A stretch of DNA of 34,125 nt from Nemertoderma westbladi (Eukaryota; Xenacoelomorpha; Nemertodermatida; Nemertodermatidae): NCBI GenBank assembly GCA_032718475.1, contig JAUCBJ010005353.1:1-34125 (forward strand), in the 5' to 3' direction. Both the position numbers and the translations under genes were made by a program. Of the stretch, positions 17,395 through 27,853 are shown in pieces; the first letter of the stretch is position 1, and the number at the start of each line of letters is the position of its first letter. The notes under the pieces were generated by a model that saw only the letters and a list, made by a program, of their open reading frames with translations, did not search any database and was not told the DNA's origin.

Positions 17395-19684
17395 ATGCCG
17401 TAGTTTTATTTTTTGGATCGAAATTATCCGCAACTTATTGATTGATATTTTATTTTTATTGGTTGATCTGCACTAAATGTGTAAGGAACTTACTGGGATT
17501 AACCAGTTACTCTTCTTTACTCTACTCGTTTAGCTTTGTAAAGCGTCCCACCGGTATTATATCCTAACTTAATTAAGTTTTTTTGTTTTAAGGGTTAACA
17601 ACCTAATAATAATTAACTATATTAGTACCATTTGCTACCGTTATGGAAAAAACATTTGATGTATCCCCATCACCAACGTTGGATGAAAAATAAAACTAAA
17701 ATTTACTGGGCAATAAAATATATATTCCTAATACAGAGACATATGGAACCGGGATATTTCGTTGGCTTTAATTTTATTCTTAATATATTATTACAATATT
17801 ATTAATAAGTGTGTAAAAGTTAGTGTTTGCATTGTTTCGAAGTGGTTAGTTACTGTAGCTCTTCTAAACGCTTGGGTTCATTGGAGATATATATTGTTTA
17901 CAATTTTTCGGAATTTACCATAATTCAATTCAACTCAATTCAATGTTTTTCAGTTACAAGTTATTTTGCTGTAATTTTGCAAAATTTTACTGCTGAAAGT
18001 AATATCTAAAGGTAGACAAGCACCTTAAAACGCACCAATGTGCGCGAGGTGATTATCAACTTTTGGTAGCCGTAAATCTATTCAAACCGCAATAATTGAC
18101 TTCGGACCAAATGGCTGTTGACACCTTCAAAACCGTAGCCGAAATAAAGATTAGTTCTGGAGATACACAAAGATGCAGCCCTGCTTAACTCAACATAAGG
18201 GTGTAAGAGCAATCAATATTAAGCGTTTCATTATAAAATAATGGCCCAACTTACCTTACATAAGAATATGCTAATTCAAACCGTAATAATCGCAGATAGG
18301 GGGCCATTTTCGAGTTTTGACACAATCAAAATCAATTTTACTCAGGGAAAAATCGACGCAAAAACGTATTACTCCCATAAATATAACTATAACCTGCTCC
18401 TTTCCCTTATTGATAATCTAACACTGAGACGAGAAATAAATTATCCGGGATGAGGGATTTGCCTCGAGTTTCCACCTGGTCTCAATGTCGACATCGACAT
18501 CTTCCAAATAAGAGTAGGTTGATTGGGGATTTTATTTCTTGAAATTTAGCGAAATCTAATCTATTTGTGCAAAACATCTAGAACTATTATCTCAACTGTT
18601 TTGATGGTATCCACACTCACTAAATTGAGTATTGCGGTTCGAATTAACTTAGGATCAGCTGTTTTGGAGTAGCAGATGTTGGTCATCATACAATTTGAGT
18701 TTGTTATGTTCTCTATAAAATTTTTCGTGCGATATTATTTATCTGTGGAAATTAGGTTTGGGGTTGGGGGCAGTCTTTACTATTAATGGACATGCTGTGC
18801 AACGCTCGTTCTTTTTCTTCGCCACGTATATTATTAAATTCTATCGCGTATGTGCTATTAGGATAAATTATTCGTATATAATTTATTAAATTATTATTCA
18901 GTAATCAATGTTCGAATTTGTATAGTATAGATAGATTAATTATAGAATGTTATTAGTATGTTAGTAGAATATTATTATAATTATAATATTAATTAATTGT
19001 TAAATGTAACTGCATTCATTTTAATGACTTCGCATTTTAATGTCATAATATAACACTAATTATAATGTAATTGTAAATTAGTTTCAGTTGCATAATAAAA
19101 TCGTTTTAATATTTAGACTAACAATCCCACTTCAATATGATATTTTAATTTATTTATTTATTAGTCATGCAAGAAATACAAACCTTACCTGTAGGCATGT
19201 AAGAAAAAGCAACACAAAAGCAAGCGACCCACCCCAATTTAATAACTTACTATCACTACATGAATATACTAACATGAAATTGGCTGAAATTTGTACAGCG
19301 AACATGGGGAAAGATGGTTCTTTCAAATTAAATCAAGGTATTTATGAATGGAGTTGTACATCATAGTTAACCACTGGAAAGCAAAAACTCAATGAACCTC
19401 AGTAAAAGAACAAAGTGGCCCAAAATCACCACCATACTGAAAAGTGATCGTGGCCAGATTAGTTGCATGCAATCATTGATCGACTAACGGGAATTAGGTG
19501 ATTGGAAGGTTTCACCACATGAGGGCTTTTTCGAGAAGCTTAGTGTTATTGTGTGTAACAAGATTAGTTCCAAAGGGAGAAGAAACAGGCCCTATTATAC
19601 TACAAGGCAGAGGCTTGCCTAACTAACTACCCATTTGGAAGTAGCACTTTGCACTTGCGACAATCACGTTATCCTTTAAAATAT
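17395..19684. other. Spacer without supported genes
   Basis: AT-rich. It contains a short CAATT/CAACT microsatellite near 17925-17945 and two loosely similar blocks with ATTCAAACCG(C/T)AATAAT near 18072 and 18275. A 92-codon plus-strand frame at 19088-19366 has no recognisable domain, and its first half looks like random AT-rich translation. Confidence 0.55.
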
Positions 19685-19959
19685 ACAGTACTACTACTAC
19701 GATCGGCATGCTGCATTGCAGCTGCATTATATATATTAAGAATGCTGTGCCAGCTTGTCGACAAAAATTGCGCCGCCACAACTCCCTATCACCCATGACA
19801 TTTGCTAGATCATCCGCATCTTCAAGGCCAGTGTCCTTTAAGATGCGTCTCAAGAAAGTCATGGGCTGTCCACCATGCTTATTCACTCCATGAGGCTGCC
19901 AAAGTACAAGATTATTCACTGGCTGGTCCTCACGCCCAAAGCAATGTCCTGCAAAGCGG
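19685..19959 (-). mobile_element. 5'-truncated LINE copy (3' end only)
   Basis: About 275 bp that match 25606-25880 closely, e.g. CATGACATTTGCTAGATCA and GGCCAGTGTCCTTTAAGATG in both. The longer copy shows these are the end of the reverse-transcriptase frame and the 3' UTR of a minus-strand LINE. Both copies stop at the same CTACTACTACGATCGG border, so the 3' terminus has an (AGT)n-like tail. A small internal deletion distinguishes this copy. Confidence 0.75.
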
Positions 19960-20494
19960 TTTAATTCCTAATTAAATAGCTTATGACAAAACCCCCTCCC
20001 ATCTCTGGGCGAAGCCTGTCGATCAGCTGGCTGACTGATCACCTGATTAATGATTTCAAGCAACTACTCAGTTTGAGTTGGTTTAACATAGTACATACAC
20101 GTGCAACAGGTAACGTTTTTACTTCTTGCTTTTTACTTAATAAACACATAAACTAAAAATAATGATTTCTACCTCAAGCCTTTATTCCAAGTTTTATTCT
20201 GATATAACGCTAACTGGAAGAAGGTTGGAAGAGGGTTTCCAATTCGCCTTGTTGTGATTGGACAAGTACTGAAGGCCTTGTTGTTCATTGGATAACTTAT
20301 CGGAAAACCTGAAAGACGAAACACCGGAGGTTCCTCTCTCTTGGCTTTTACCTATAAGGTAATGGGAGTCACACTAACTCCCAATGTCGAATATTCTCAC
20401 AATCCAACCCTTTTATTTAATCCCCCTGCATATATGCCAGGTTATCTGGGTGGGCTCAAGCCCGAATTAACAGAGCTTAACGTAAACTGAACTG
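19960..20494. other. Spacer, possibly the body of a SINE
   Basis: No coding frame. The part from about 20340 to 20494, read on the minus strand, follows the tRNA-like head at 20495-20562. It may be its SINE body, but no second copy exists in the window to prove it. Confidence 0.35.
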
Positions 20495-20562
20495 TTGAGG
20501 AGCTCGAACTCATGACCTTTCAGTTGGGGAACCGTCGCCTTAACCACCCGGCCAATGTGAAC
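20495..20562 (-). repeat. tRNA-like SINE head
   Basis: On the minus strand TGGCCGGGTGGTTAAGGCG (20553-20535) resembles the D-arm / A-box of Ser and Leu tRNAs, and GAGTTCGAGCTCC (20511-20499) resembles the T-arm / B-box. Acceptor-stem pairing is absent, so it is a retroposon remnant. It resembles the module in the fold-back element only within the promoter boxes. Confidence 0.55.
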
Positions 20563-21620
20563 GACTTGACACCTTCTAGGTGAGGGTTTGAGCCACCAGA
20601 CAATTTCCTTTGCCAGCTTTAATTCCTTTCCCTTTTCAGTTTTAATAATGTTTCAGTAAAGTTCAAATTCAATGTATATTTTTACCCACGTTTTGTTTCA
20701 TTAAAGGCGCCGTAAATTCGATTCCCACTTAACTATGGCACAATAAATCATGCACCTACTATATAATACACCTAATATAATCGATTTTGTAAATGGGTAT
20801 GGGATGGCAGCCCATTTACATGGATATGATGGGAGTCACGTCACGTGGGCGTTAGGCACAGGTGGATCAAAGTAGGTCAAGGTGAATCACAGGATCGCTA
20901 GGTGTAGATGAGTCCCAGCCCAGGATCGTTTGATCCAGGTGTCGAGGCCCGAAATTATAAACTCGGGCGCTGAGATAATTAACCAATCAGTGATTTAGAT
21001 TACCGTAATTTTATTTTATTTAATTTCAAGCAGTTAATAATAAACAATTGAGATGTGAATGCATTTATGCATACCCATACATAACTTACAAACCGATACG
21101 CCGTCTTATCACTTACTAACTGCTTGCAATTAAATATAATATAAAATAATGACTAATATTCAAGCTTGTCTTATTAGCCCTACTGATTTACATAGTTAAT
21201 TTCGGTCGACTTACTAACTTAGGACCCGGGAAAATCAACCAATTAATGCCTTTAATTATCTCGGGCCCCTTTTACTTATTAATTAACTCGGGTCCCGATA
21301 TAATCAAACAATCACACTTTGACTAACAACAGGCGAAAACAGACGAAAACAGGATTCGCGGCTAAAATAATAACACCTTAGGTACAACTTATTACTGCCA
21401 AAGTAGGCCTAAATTGTATTACAGTAGTATTGGTAATTAATGGTAAAATCCATCAAATACTCTAAGGTCGAACAATAACTTCGTGCGACAATTTTTGAAA
21501 CGCTTGAAACTAATAAATATTGAAAGCGACAATATTAATTCTGACTCTTCCAGAGAATCGAGAGGTCAAACAATCCTTGTTTCAAATTTCACACAATCTA
21601 ATTACGATTAGTTGAAACTT
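20563..21620. other. Spacer with short inverted repeats
   Basis: No gene seen. 21008-21044 and 21112-21148 form an imperfect inverted repeat around AATTTCAAGCAGTTA / TAACTGCTTGCAATT. CGGGCCC-type words with GATAATTAA recur at 20950-21300. These could be remnants of one MITE-like element. Confidence 0.4.
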
Positions 21621-21645
21621 GGGGGTGGGTGGGGGTGGGGTGGGG
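21621..21645 (+). promoter_or_regulatory. G-quadruplex-forming motif upstream of the small secreted-peptide gene
   Basis: Five runs of three or more G are separated by single T bases, the tightest possible parallel G4 pattern. It lies about 290 bp upstream of the start codon at 21912. Confidence 0.6.
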
Positions 21646-21771
21646 ATGGTGGTGCTTGTCATACCTGAATTAAGTCATTTAAGACAATTATTTAATATTT
21701 AAATACAACACCTTGGAAACACAAGCCATTGCTGGTATGCATTGATTCATATTCACTTAAACTCATTGAAA

Positions 21772-21777
21772 TATAAA
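21772..21777 (+). promoter_or_regulatory. Possible TATA box
   Basis: TATAAA about 135 bp upstream of the small-peptide ATG. The region is AT-rich, so chance occurrence is possible. Confidence 0.25.
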
Positions 21778-21911
21778 CAAATATTTAGTTTCCACAGAAT
21801 TAATTATTCTGGAAAACTTCACTTTTCTTAACGGACAGTAAAACGTATTCGCCACATTTGTGTCAGAATTTACAAAATTATTGGATAAAAAGACGAAAAT
21901 ACACATTTACT

Positions 21912-22396
21912 ATGAATTTTAAAGTAATGGTAAGTATTTATTGTTATTATTCTCAAATGTAGAGCCTATTAAGACTTATTTTAATAGCCAATGCTTAATA
22001 TAATGAATTATAAGCTGCAATAATGCGTATAATTGTTGGTTTTAATCTTTTCGGTTTATGTTGGCTTTGTGAATGTTTAATTCCTTACTATGTCATATTA
22101 AATTTCAAGTAATATTAATTACCTTCTTTGTTTGAATGCATATTATTAATAATTTAATTATTAAACTTATTTTTTAGATGTTCTTGGTGGCCTTCGCCTG
22201 TGTTGTGAAGATGGTTACGAGCGCGACTGAAGGAACTGCTGATACAAAAGCTGGTGCCACCGAAAGTGCAAAAGAGGAAACGAACGGCGGATCTACTGCC
22301 AAATCTGACGACACAGCTAAAGCTGCTGCTGGATCAGTTGGAGTCACCTTGTCCATTCTCACTGTCCCTGCGATAGTCGCCGTGTACTATAACTAG
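21912..22396 (+). CDS. Small secreted, possibly GPI-anchored Thr/Ala/Lys-rich peptide precursor (two exons)
   Basis: Exon 1 is 21912-21929 (MNFKVM) with donor ATG/GTAAGT. Exon 2 is 22178-22396 after acceptor TTATTTTTTAG. Both junctions are phase 0, giving 78 aa. Joined, the first ~21 residues (MNFKVMMFLVAFACVVKMVT, then SA) form a strong signal peptide with an S-A-type cleavage site. Splicing supplies the charged n-region that exon 2 lacks. The middle is low-complexity and hydrophilic (Thr, Ala, Glu, Lys; about 22-56). The C-terminus GVTLSILTVPAIVAVYYN is hydrophobic after small residues (AAAGS), as in GPI-anchor signals or a single membrane span. I recognise no family. The plan recalls CD52-like tiny anchored peptides, but that is analogy only. 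The clean splice frame and the signal peptide argue that it is real. Confidence 0.6.
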
Positions 22397-23419
22397 ACAA
22401 CGAAGAAAACTACCAGTTCACAATATGACATTGATTATTCATCGGCAATTCAATCGATTAACTGGAACTAATTTAGGTAGAATTTAGTTTAGGATTCAAC
22501 TGCATACTGAGTATAACTATTTATTTGACTTTGATTAATAACTTTTATATCTGTAACTAACAGACCTATAATTTCTTTATATTTCATTCAATATATAATA
22601 TAATATACTGTATCTCATTGAACTGATCCAATTAATTTTAAGAAACGGTATCTTCCTCAGTTGTTATTATTTAAGAGCTGTTCCCTGATAATCCCCCGTA
22701 ATCCATCGATACTAGTTGGCCTTCGGTCGCCATTTGAAATTTTTCCCACAGATTTATAAATATTTTCGAATTTTCCAGATATCCTTATCCGCGGCTAGTG
22801 ACTTTTAGATTGTATAGCTAGTTATTTAAGATAAAGTCCATAACGCAAAAATAATGGTTCGAAGACCAATCTGGAAATTACAATCTAATTGGAAATCACC
22901 AAAAATTTCAAACAAAAGCTGATCAAAGGCGTAAATATTTCGCCTTTACAGCGAGGTTGGGGAACTTTTACGGGTGGTGCGCATAAGGGTTCTACTACTA
23001 CTGTACTGCTACAAGGTCGAGCGAACTCGGACAGTTGAAATTAGATCCTTCCCGGCTTCCCGATTCTCCATAGTTGTCGCAATTTCGTTTCTCCCAAGTC
23101 CAGTATCCATGTCAATTTGGTCTACGTTATGTCATAACCGGCCACGTATAATCGTCGACGGCCACGCTTTCCTTGCGCTGGTTGCCAGAAAAATTTATCT
23201 TGAGTAAAAAAAATAATTATACTGTAGGTACAGTACAAAGCAAATACGCGATTCTTACATCTATATCTGCTGTATTAGACCTCGTCAATAATTTGGTGAG
23301 AATAATTATTATCGATAGCTATAAATAATCCAATTACCCCGGAATAATCCCTCACCATCCGTTTTCTCAAGCCATTTCCTTCGAAAATTAAATACATAAT
23401 TTTCTACACTAAATCTTAG
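22397..23419. other. 3' flank of the small-peptide gene and spacer
   Basis: No canonical AATAAA is close to the stop. AT-rich ATATAATATAATATAC tracts lie near 22595. No coding frame with a recognisable domain is present. The 20-bp dispersed word lies at 23014-23033. Confidence 0.5.
23014..23033 (-). repeat. Dispersed 20-bp element, copy 2
   Basis: Exact copy of 9383-9402, again preceded on the plus strand by CTACTACTACTG. Confidence 0.5.
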
Positions 23420-23610
23420 CCCCCCCCCCCCCCATCACACGGAGGAACTTGTTTCTGCAACTTGTTTCTGTGTGTTAAAACGTAGCCCCTCCCCCCCTCA
23501 CACGGAGGAACTTGTTTCTGCAACTTGTTTTTGTGTGTTAAAACTTAGCCCCCCCCCCTCACACGGAGGAACTTGTTTCTGCAACTTGTTTCTGTGTGTA
23601 AGGAGTCCAG
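23420..23610 (+). repeat. ~60-bp tandem repeat with poly-C spacers, about 3 copies
   Basis: Each unit reads C-run, TCACACGGAGGAACTTG, TTTCTGCAACTTGTTTCTG, TGTGTTAAAAC(G/T)TAG. The C-run length varies (14, interrupted, 9). The GTTTCTGTGTGT core is shared with the larger array at 23836-24405. Confidence 0.8.
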
Positions 23611-23835
23611 CAACAAGTTGCTGCAATTTGTTTCAGAAACATTTTTAAGAAATTCTATTCCCAGCAGTTTTTCTTTAATTTTATCACATTCCATTTTTAT
23701 ACTAGCTAATATTAGATAATCTTAGTGATTTGATATTATCAAGGCGTTCTAGAATGCCTTGGATATTATATATAACTGTCTGGACAATGTTAGCTATTTA
23801 TTTTGAAATAATTGCTATTTTCTTGAGCAACAAAT

Positions 23836-24405
23836 TTATGTGTATGAGGGGGTCCAGCAACAAGTTGCAGCATCAAGTTTCTGTGTGTGAGGGGGTCCAG
23901 CAAAAAGTTGCAGCATCAAGTTTCTGTGTGTGAGGGGGTCCAGCAACAAGTTTATGTGTGTGAGGGGGTCCAGCAACAAGTTTCTGTGTGTGAGGGGGTC
24001 TAGCAACAAGTTGCAGCATCAAGTTTCTGTGTGTGAGGGGGTCCAGCAACAAGTTTATGTGTGTGAGGGGGTCCAGCAACAAGTTGCAGCATCAAGTTTA
24101 TGTGTGTGAGGGGGTCCAGCAACAAGTTGCAGCAACAAGTTTCTGTGTGTGAGGGGGTCCAGCAACAAGTTTCTGTGTGTGAGGAGGTCCAGCAACAAGT
24201 TTCTGTGTGTGAGGGGGTCCAGCAACAAGTTGCAGCATCAAGTTTATGTGTGTGAGGGGGTCCAGCAACAAGTTGCGGCATCAAGTTTCTGTGTGTGAGT
24301 GGGTCCAGCAACAAGTTGCAGCCACAAGTTTCTGTGTGTGAGGGGGTCCAGCATCAAGTTTCTGTGTGTGAGGGGGTCCATCAACAAGTTGCTCCGTGTG
24401 AGGGG
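23836..24405 (+). repeat. Minisatellite with alternating 30- and 43-bp units
   Basis: The basic unit is TGTGTGTGAGGGGGTCCAGC followed by AACAAGTTTC (30 bp). The longer unit inserts TGCAGCATCAAGT (43 bp). About 15 units are present with point variation. Minus-strand frames stay open across it (LLDPLTHRNL-like peptides), which I take as incidental. Confidence 0.9.
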
Positions 24406-25605
24406 GGCCTTAGAGAATAATTATTATTTGTAGATTAGGACATTTGAAAAAAGCTGAATTATACCGGTATGTAAACTCACTGGGCTCGTTACACGACAGT
24501 AAACCATAACGCAGGAGGTTTCCTACGACATGGGATGTAGATCGAGTTGTAGTCCTACTAAATTTAAAATCAATCTACTGCTTGGTTCTATAATTACCAC
24601 TTCTTTTACGTTTCTGACAATTCGCTCGACAGACATAACTGGTTAATGGAACCCATATGCTAAGGCTGCGCTCACTTCGTGGCTCGCCACACAATGTACT
24701 GGCCTAAAAAGTTGACGCCAAGCAGCTAGGCGTTTTCGAATTAGCGGCAGCGGCCGATGCCAAGCTGCCATTTTGAAGGTAAATCTAAAACGGGCTTTAC
24801 TAGTTAATTATAATAATTTCGGCTGGTACAATTACGGGTATTATAAACAAAATGCAACAAAGGATCTATCTTCGACCACGAGAAAGCGTCTCCCGCGTAC
24901 AATCTTCGCCCGACAATTAATACTTTACAACTTAACTAAGTGACTAATTTATTGAAAAAGTGATATCTAGCCCAAATTGGAAAAAAATTAAATAAAACTT
25001 GTTTATTGTTTTGATTAGAAAACAGACACTTAAACATGATAACTTAAACTTTCTCTTAGCGTTTTAAATTAAATTACAGTACTTTGTTTAAACCCACTAA
25101 ACACATATATCGTGTTTACTAATGTAATTGTAGAGTGTGAACTGTGCCTGGTATGCATACTGCATAATTTACCTTAAATATATATCGCGTGTTTACTAAT
25201 GTAATTGTAGAGTGTGAACTGTGCCTGGTATGCATACTGCATAATTTACCTTAAATATATATCGCGAAGTCTTTATTGCGATTTGCATTCGTTCCCGATT
25301 AATTGTAGGCAGTAAACGTCACCAGTGAGACAGTTTCGCCCAATTCAATTCAGTTTTAATTCACAACTTTCAGTTATTTTGTAGCTGATTACGACAAATA
25401 ATGAAACTGTAACCTGTACTATTTATTTAACTCCGTTTATTGTTTTGATGAGAATGACATGCCACTGTAACCTGGTCCTTTCCCTAATTCGTAATGTATG
25501 GGCGAAGATTGCTTGTGAACGATCACGGCGAAAAATTAATCCCGGTCGTACCGTATTCCGGTTACTTTCTTTACTATATTAAATTGTATCAATCAGTCTG
25601 TCTAC
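24406..25605. other. Spacer with a dispersed repeat and a 77-bp duplication
   Basis: No supported gene. It holds the second copy of the GCTAAGGCT...GTGGCTCGCC repeat (24659-24710) and the tandem duplication at 25111-25264. A GCTGCCATTTTGAAG/GTAAAT string near 24765-24786 looks like a 5' exon end, but nothing downstream confirms it. Confidence 0.45.
25111..25264 (+). repeat. Exact 77-bp tandem duplication
   Basis: Units start at 25111 and 25188 (CGTGTTTACTAATGTAATTG...TATATATCG) and are identical or nearly so, indicating a recent event. Confidence 0.85.
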
Positions 25606-26985
25606 TACTACGATCGGCATGCTGCATCGCAGTTGCATTATAAATATTACATATATATGTGCCGGCTTGTCGACAAAATTGCGCCGCCTCAACTCCTTAT
25701 CACCCATGACATTTGCTAGATCACCCGCATCTTAAAGGCCAGTGTCCTTTAAGATGCGTCTCAAGAAAGTCATGGACTGTCCACCATGCTTATTCACTCC
25801 ACGAGGCTGCCAAAGTACAAGATTATGCACTGGCTGGCATGGCAAAGGCATCACGGCGAAAGCAATATCCTGCAAAGCGGAGACGGATTTGTTCTAGTGT
25901 CAAGCTTGGGGTAACCAATAAGACACCTCCAAAGTTATATAGTGTCTGGTAGGAGATGTGTGCATTGTACTTGACACAGTGAACCCGGTGTAGCATTCTT
26001 GTGAATGTGTCATCCAGAGATTTGGTGTCCTCAGCAGTTAGAGTCCAGCATGGACTCCCATAGAGGAGTACTGGAACTACTGCTGCTCTAAATAATCGAA
26101 CCTTAAGTTTGCGATTAATTCTCGATGACTTCCAAATCCTGGAAAGCCCATTCAAGGATGCCCATGCCTTCCCCTTACGTATTCGAAGGTCCTCATCTGA
26201 CTACCGGATCCATGATCCCAGGTAACAGAGTCGTCCACATGCTCACGCATACCATCCTTTGAGCTTATGCTCATCCAGTCAGAGACTAGCTGAGGACTTT
26301 CAAAGTTAATTGTCAACATAAAATCTAATAAAAAGATCAACACTAGAAGCAACCCGTTCTAATGAGCTGAGGAGCCGTTGGGCTCTCTCTAATTCTGAGA
26401 GTTCTCTTAAGTCATCAGCAAAGTCTAGATCAGTTAGGTACTTGGCAGGATTTCCTCGACTTCTAGAGCCAGTAGGTGGAGTTACCATCACCCCATCATC
26501 ATTATGATGATGTAAGGACATGCGTAGAACATAGTCAACCAGAATTATGAATAAGAATGGTGCAAGTGTGTCTCCATGGAGGACTCCCAATAACACTTCG
26601 AATGGTTCTGTGACACCGTCAACAGTAGACATAAATGTCGTCGAACCATCGTATACTGATATGATTGCTGAAATAATTTCATCAGGAATCCCATATAAAG
26701 AAAGTATGCTGAACGTACGTGAGCGAGAGACTGAATCAAATGACTTGAAGAAGTCAACAAAGATAACAGCCAGATGCCTGTCTTTCTTTTTTGATAACTC
26801 TTAAATTATCCTTCTAAGTGCCAAAATGGGCTCTTCGGTCCCACGACCTTTACGGAACCCATTCTGAATTCCACAGAGCAGTCTCTCAATGGGATCCCTG
26901 AAGCGATTTAATATAATTCTATTGTATAGCTTTGCAGAAATCGAGATCAATGACATTCCCCGAAAAGAACCATAGAGTCAGTCTG
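25606..26985 (-). mobile_element. 5'-truncated non-LTR retrotransposon (LINE) with decayed reverse transcriptase
   Basis: Conceptual minus-strand reading gives RT landmarks in order. These are FRGMSLISISAKLYNRI and NGFRKGRGTEE (about 26970-26830), FVDFFKSFDSVS (motif A, about 26775-26735), GVLHGDTLAPFLFIILVDY (motif B, about 26600-26540) and YLTDLDFADD (catalytic motif, about 26430). The C-terminal SRIWKSSRINRKLKVRLFRA...VLLYGSPCWTLT follows (26150-26020). Frameshifts and a stop (GSWIR*) break it. The 3' UTR and (AGT)n-like terminus lie at 25606-25822 and match the fragment at 19685-19959. Motif wording fits the RTE/CR1 side of the LINE tree; clade not resolved. The endonuclease is missing through 5' truncation. 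Confidence 0.85.
25823..26985 (-). pseudogene. Reverse transcriptase remnant of the minus-strand LINE
   Basis: The longest intact pieces are 26632-26306, which carries GDTLAPFLFI and LDFADD, and 26155-25823, which carries the C-terminal LYG-W-LT region. They lie in different frames with at least one frameshift and one nonsense codon between them, so no functional protein can be made. Confidence 0.85.
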
Positions 26986-27005
26986 TCAGTACTGGTTCTG
27001 TCACA

Positions 27006-27218
27006 ATGGCAAACACCCCTATGACTAGCATTAGCCCCGATATTAGTGGTGCTGGAACAGATGATTATGACGAAGTGCCGAGCTACGTCGTAACGCCGCA
27101 GAAGGCAACGGACAAGATTGATGAGATTAATGAAATCTGGTGTACTGTAAGCAACAAACAACATTTACATATGATGAAAGAAGAAGGATTACTACAGCTG
27201 CTTCGAGAAAGAATGTAG
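27006..27218 (+). CDS. Unrecognised 70-aa frame or terminal exon abutting the LINE
   Basis: The frame MANTPMTSISPDISGAGTDD continues through DEVPSYVVTPQKATDKIDEI to a QLLRERM end. It has balanced composition, mixed codon use and an ATG with A at -3 and G at +4. The frame also stays open upstream to an acceptor-like TCTGTCAG at 26989 (adding TGSVT), so it could be the last exon of a plus-strand gene whose upstream part is interrupted by the LINE. No domain is recognised. The LINE 5' truncation point is about 20 bp to the left. It could equally be a chance frame. Confidence 0.3.
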   Translation: MANTPMTSISPDISGAGTDDYDEVPSYVVTPQKATDKIDEINEIWCTVSNKQHLHMMKEEGLLQLLRERM

Positions 27219-27749
27219 GCGTACTGCAATGTTTTATATTCTTTACCCTAGTGACACGGATGGTGTTATGTTATATCGAAGTGGTGGGCACACACACAAC
27301 CAACAAACGCATATAACCGGCATCCCAAATAGTATATACGAAAGTATATATAGGAAATCGTTAACAAATTATTACACTGTCAATAGTTGTGAATGAACTA
27401 ATAATAAATATAAAATGAATGAAACTAAACAAATAAATATTTTTTATAACACACTACAAAGTGGGGAAATTGATTATTTTTAGTGAAAAGTAATTAAATT
27501 TAGTGGGAAATTATTAAAATTGAAACCTCGATCTGGTAATAGGGTTAACGATGAATCGAATCCACACTGAGACGCTCGCTAAGAGGTCAGGGTAATCCGC
27601 AGGGTGACTTGTAAACTGCAAATTCACTGCAAATGATCTCTCGCGAGACATGTATGGATCGGAATTAATACTTATTTAATTAATGAGAATTAATTGGTGG
27701 GTTAGACATCTGCACCTCCATCTGCATGGTGGCCTGTTAGCCTGACTAG
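27219..27749. other. Spacer
   Basis: AT-rich with CA-rich CACACACAAC words near 27290 and AATAAATA near 27405. No gene seen. Confidence 0.5.
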
Positions 27750-27853
27750 TCCCCAGCTGTGTATAAATCTAGTCTAATCAAAGACTGTGTACACAGTGTT
27801 ACCACAGTCCTACCCACTCACAACCCCCCCCCCCCCCCCCCATCCCTTCGCCA

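Noticed and set aside
16747-17433. 228-codon minus-strand frame with PSVHDTPHPLRYTTRL-type repeats
   Set aside because: It lies entirely on the 26-bp minisatellite, which is open in all three minus-strand phases. No start context, splice site or non-repetitive flanking domain supports a protein.
19088-19366. 92-codon plus-strand frame ending KLNQGIYEWSCTS
   Set aside because: The first half is hydrophobic AT-rich translation and no domain or convincing splice site is visible. It might hold a fragment of a mobile element, but I cannot support it.
23873-24314. Minus-strand frames with repeated LLDPLTHRNL-like peptides
   Set aside because: By-products of the 30/43-bp minisatellite; the frame changes with unit length and no flanking coding sequence is seen.
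25111-25264. 77-bp tandem duplication as a functional element
   Set aside because: A simple recent duplication of unique AT-rich DNA with no motif of note; listed only as a repeat.
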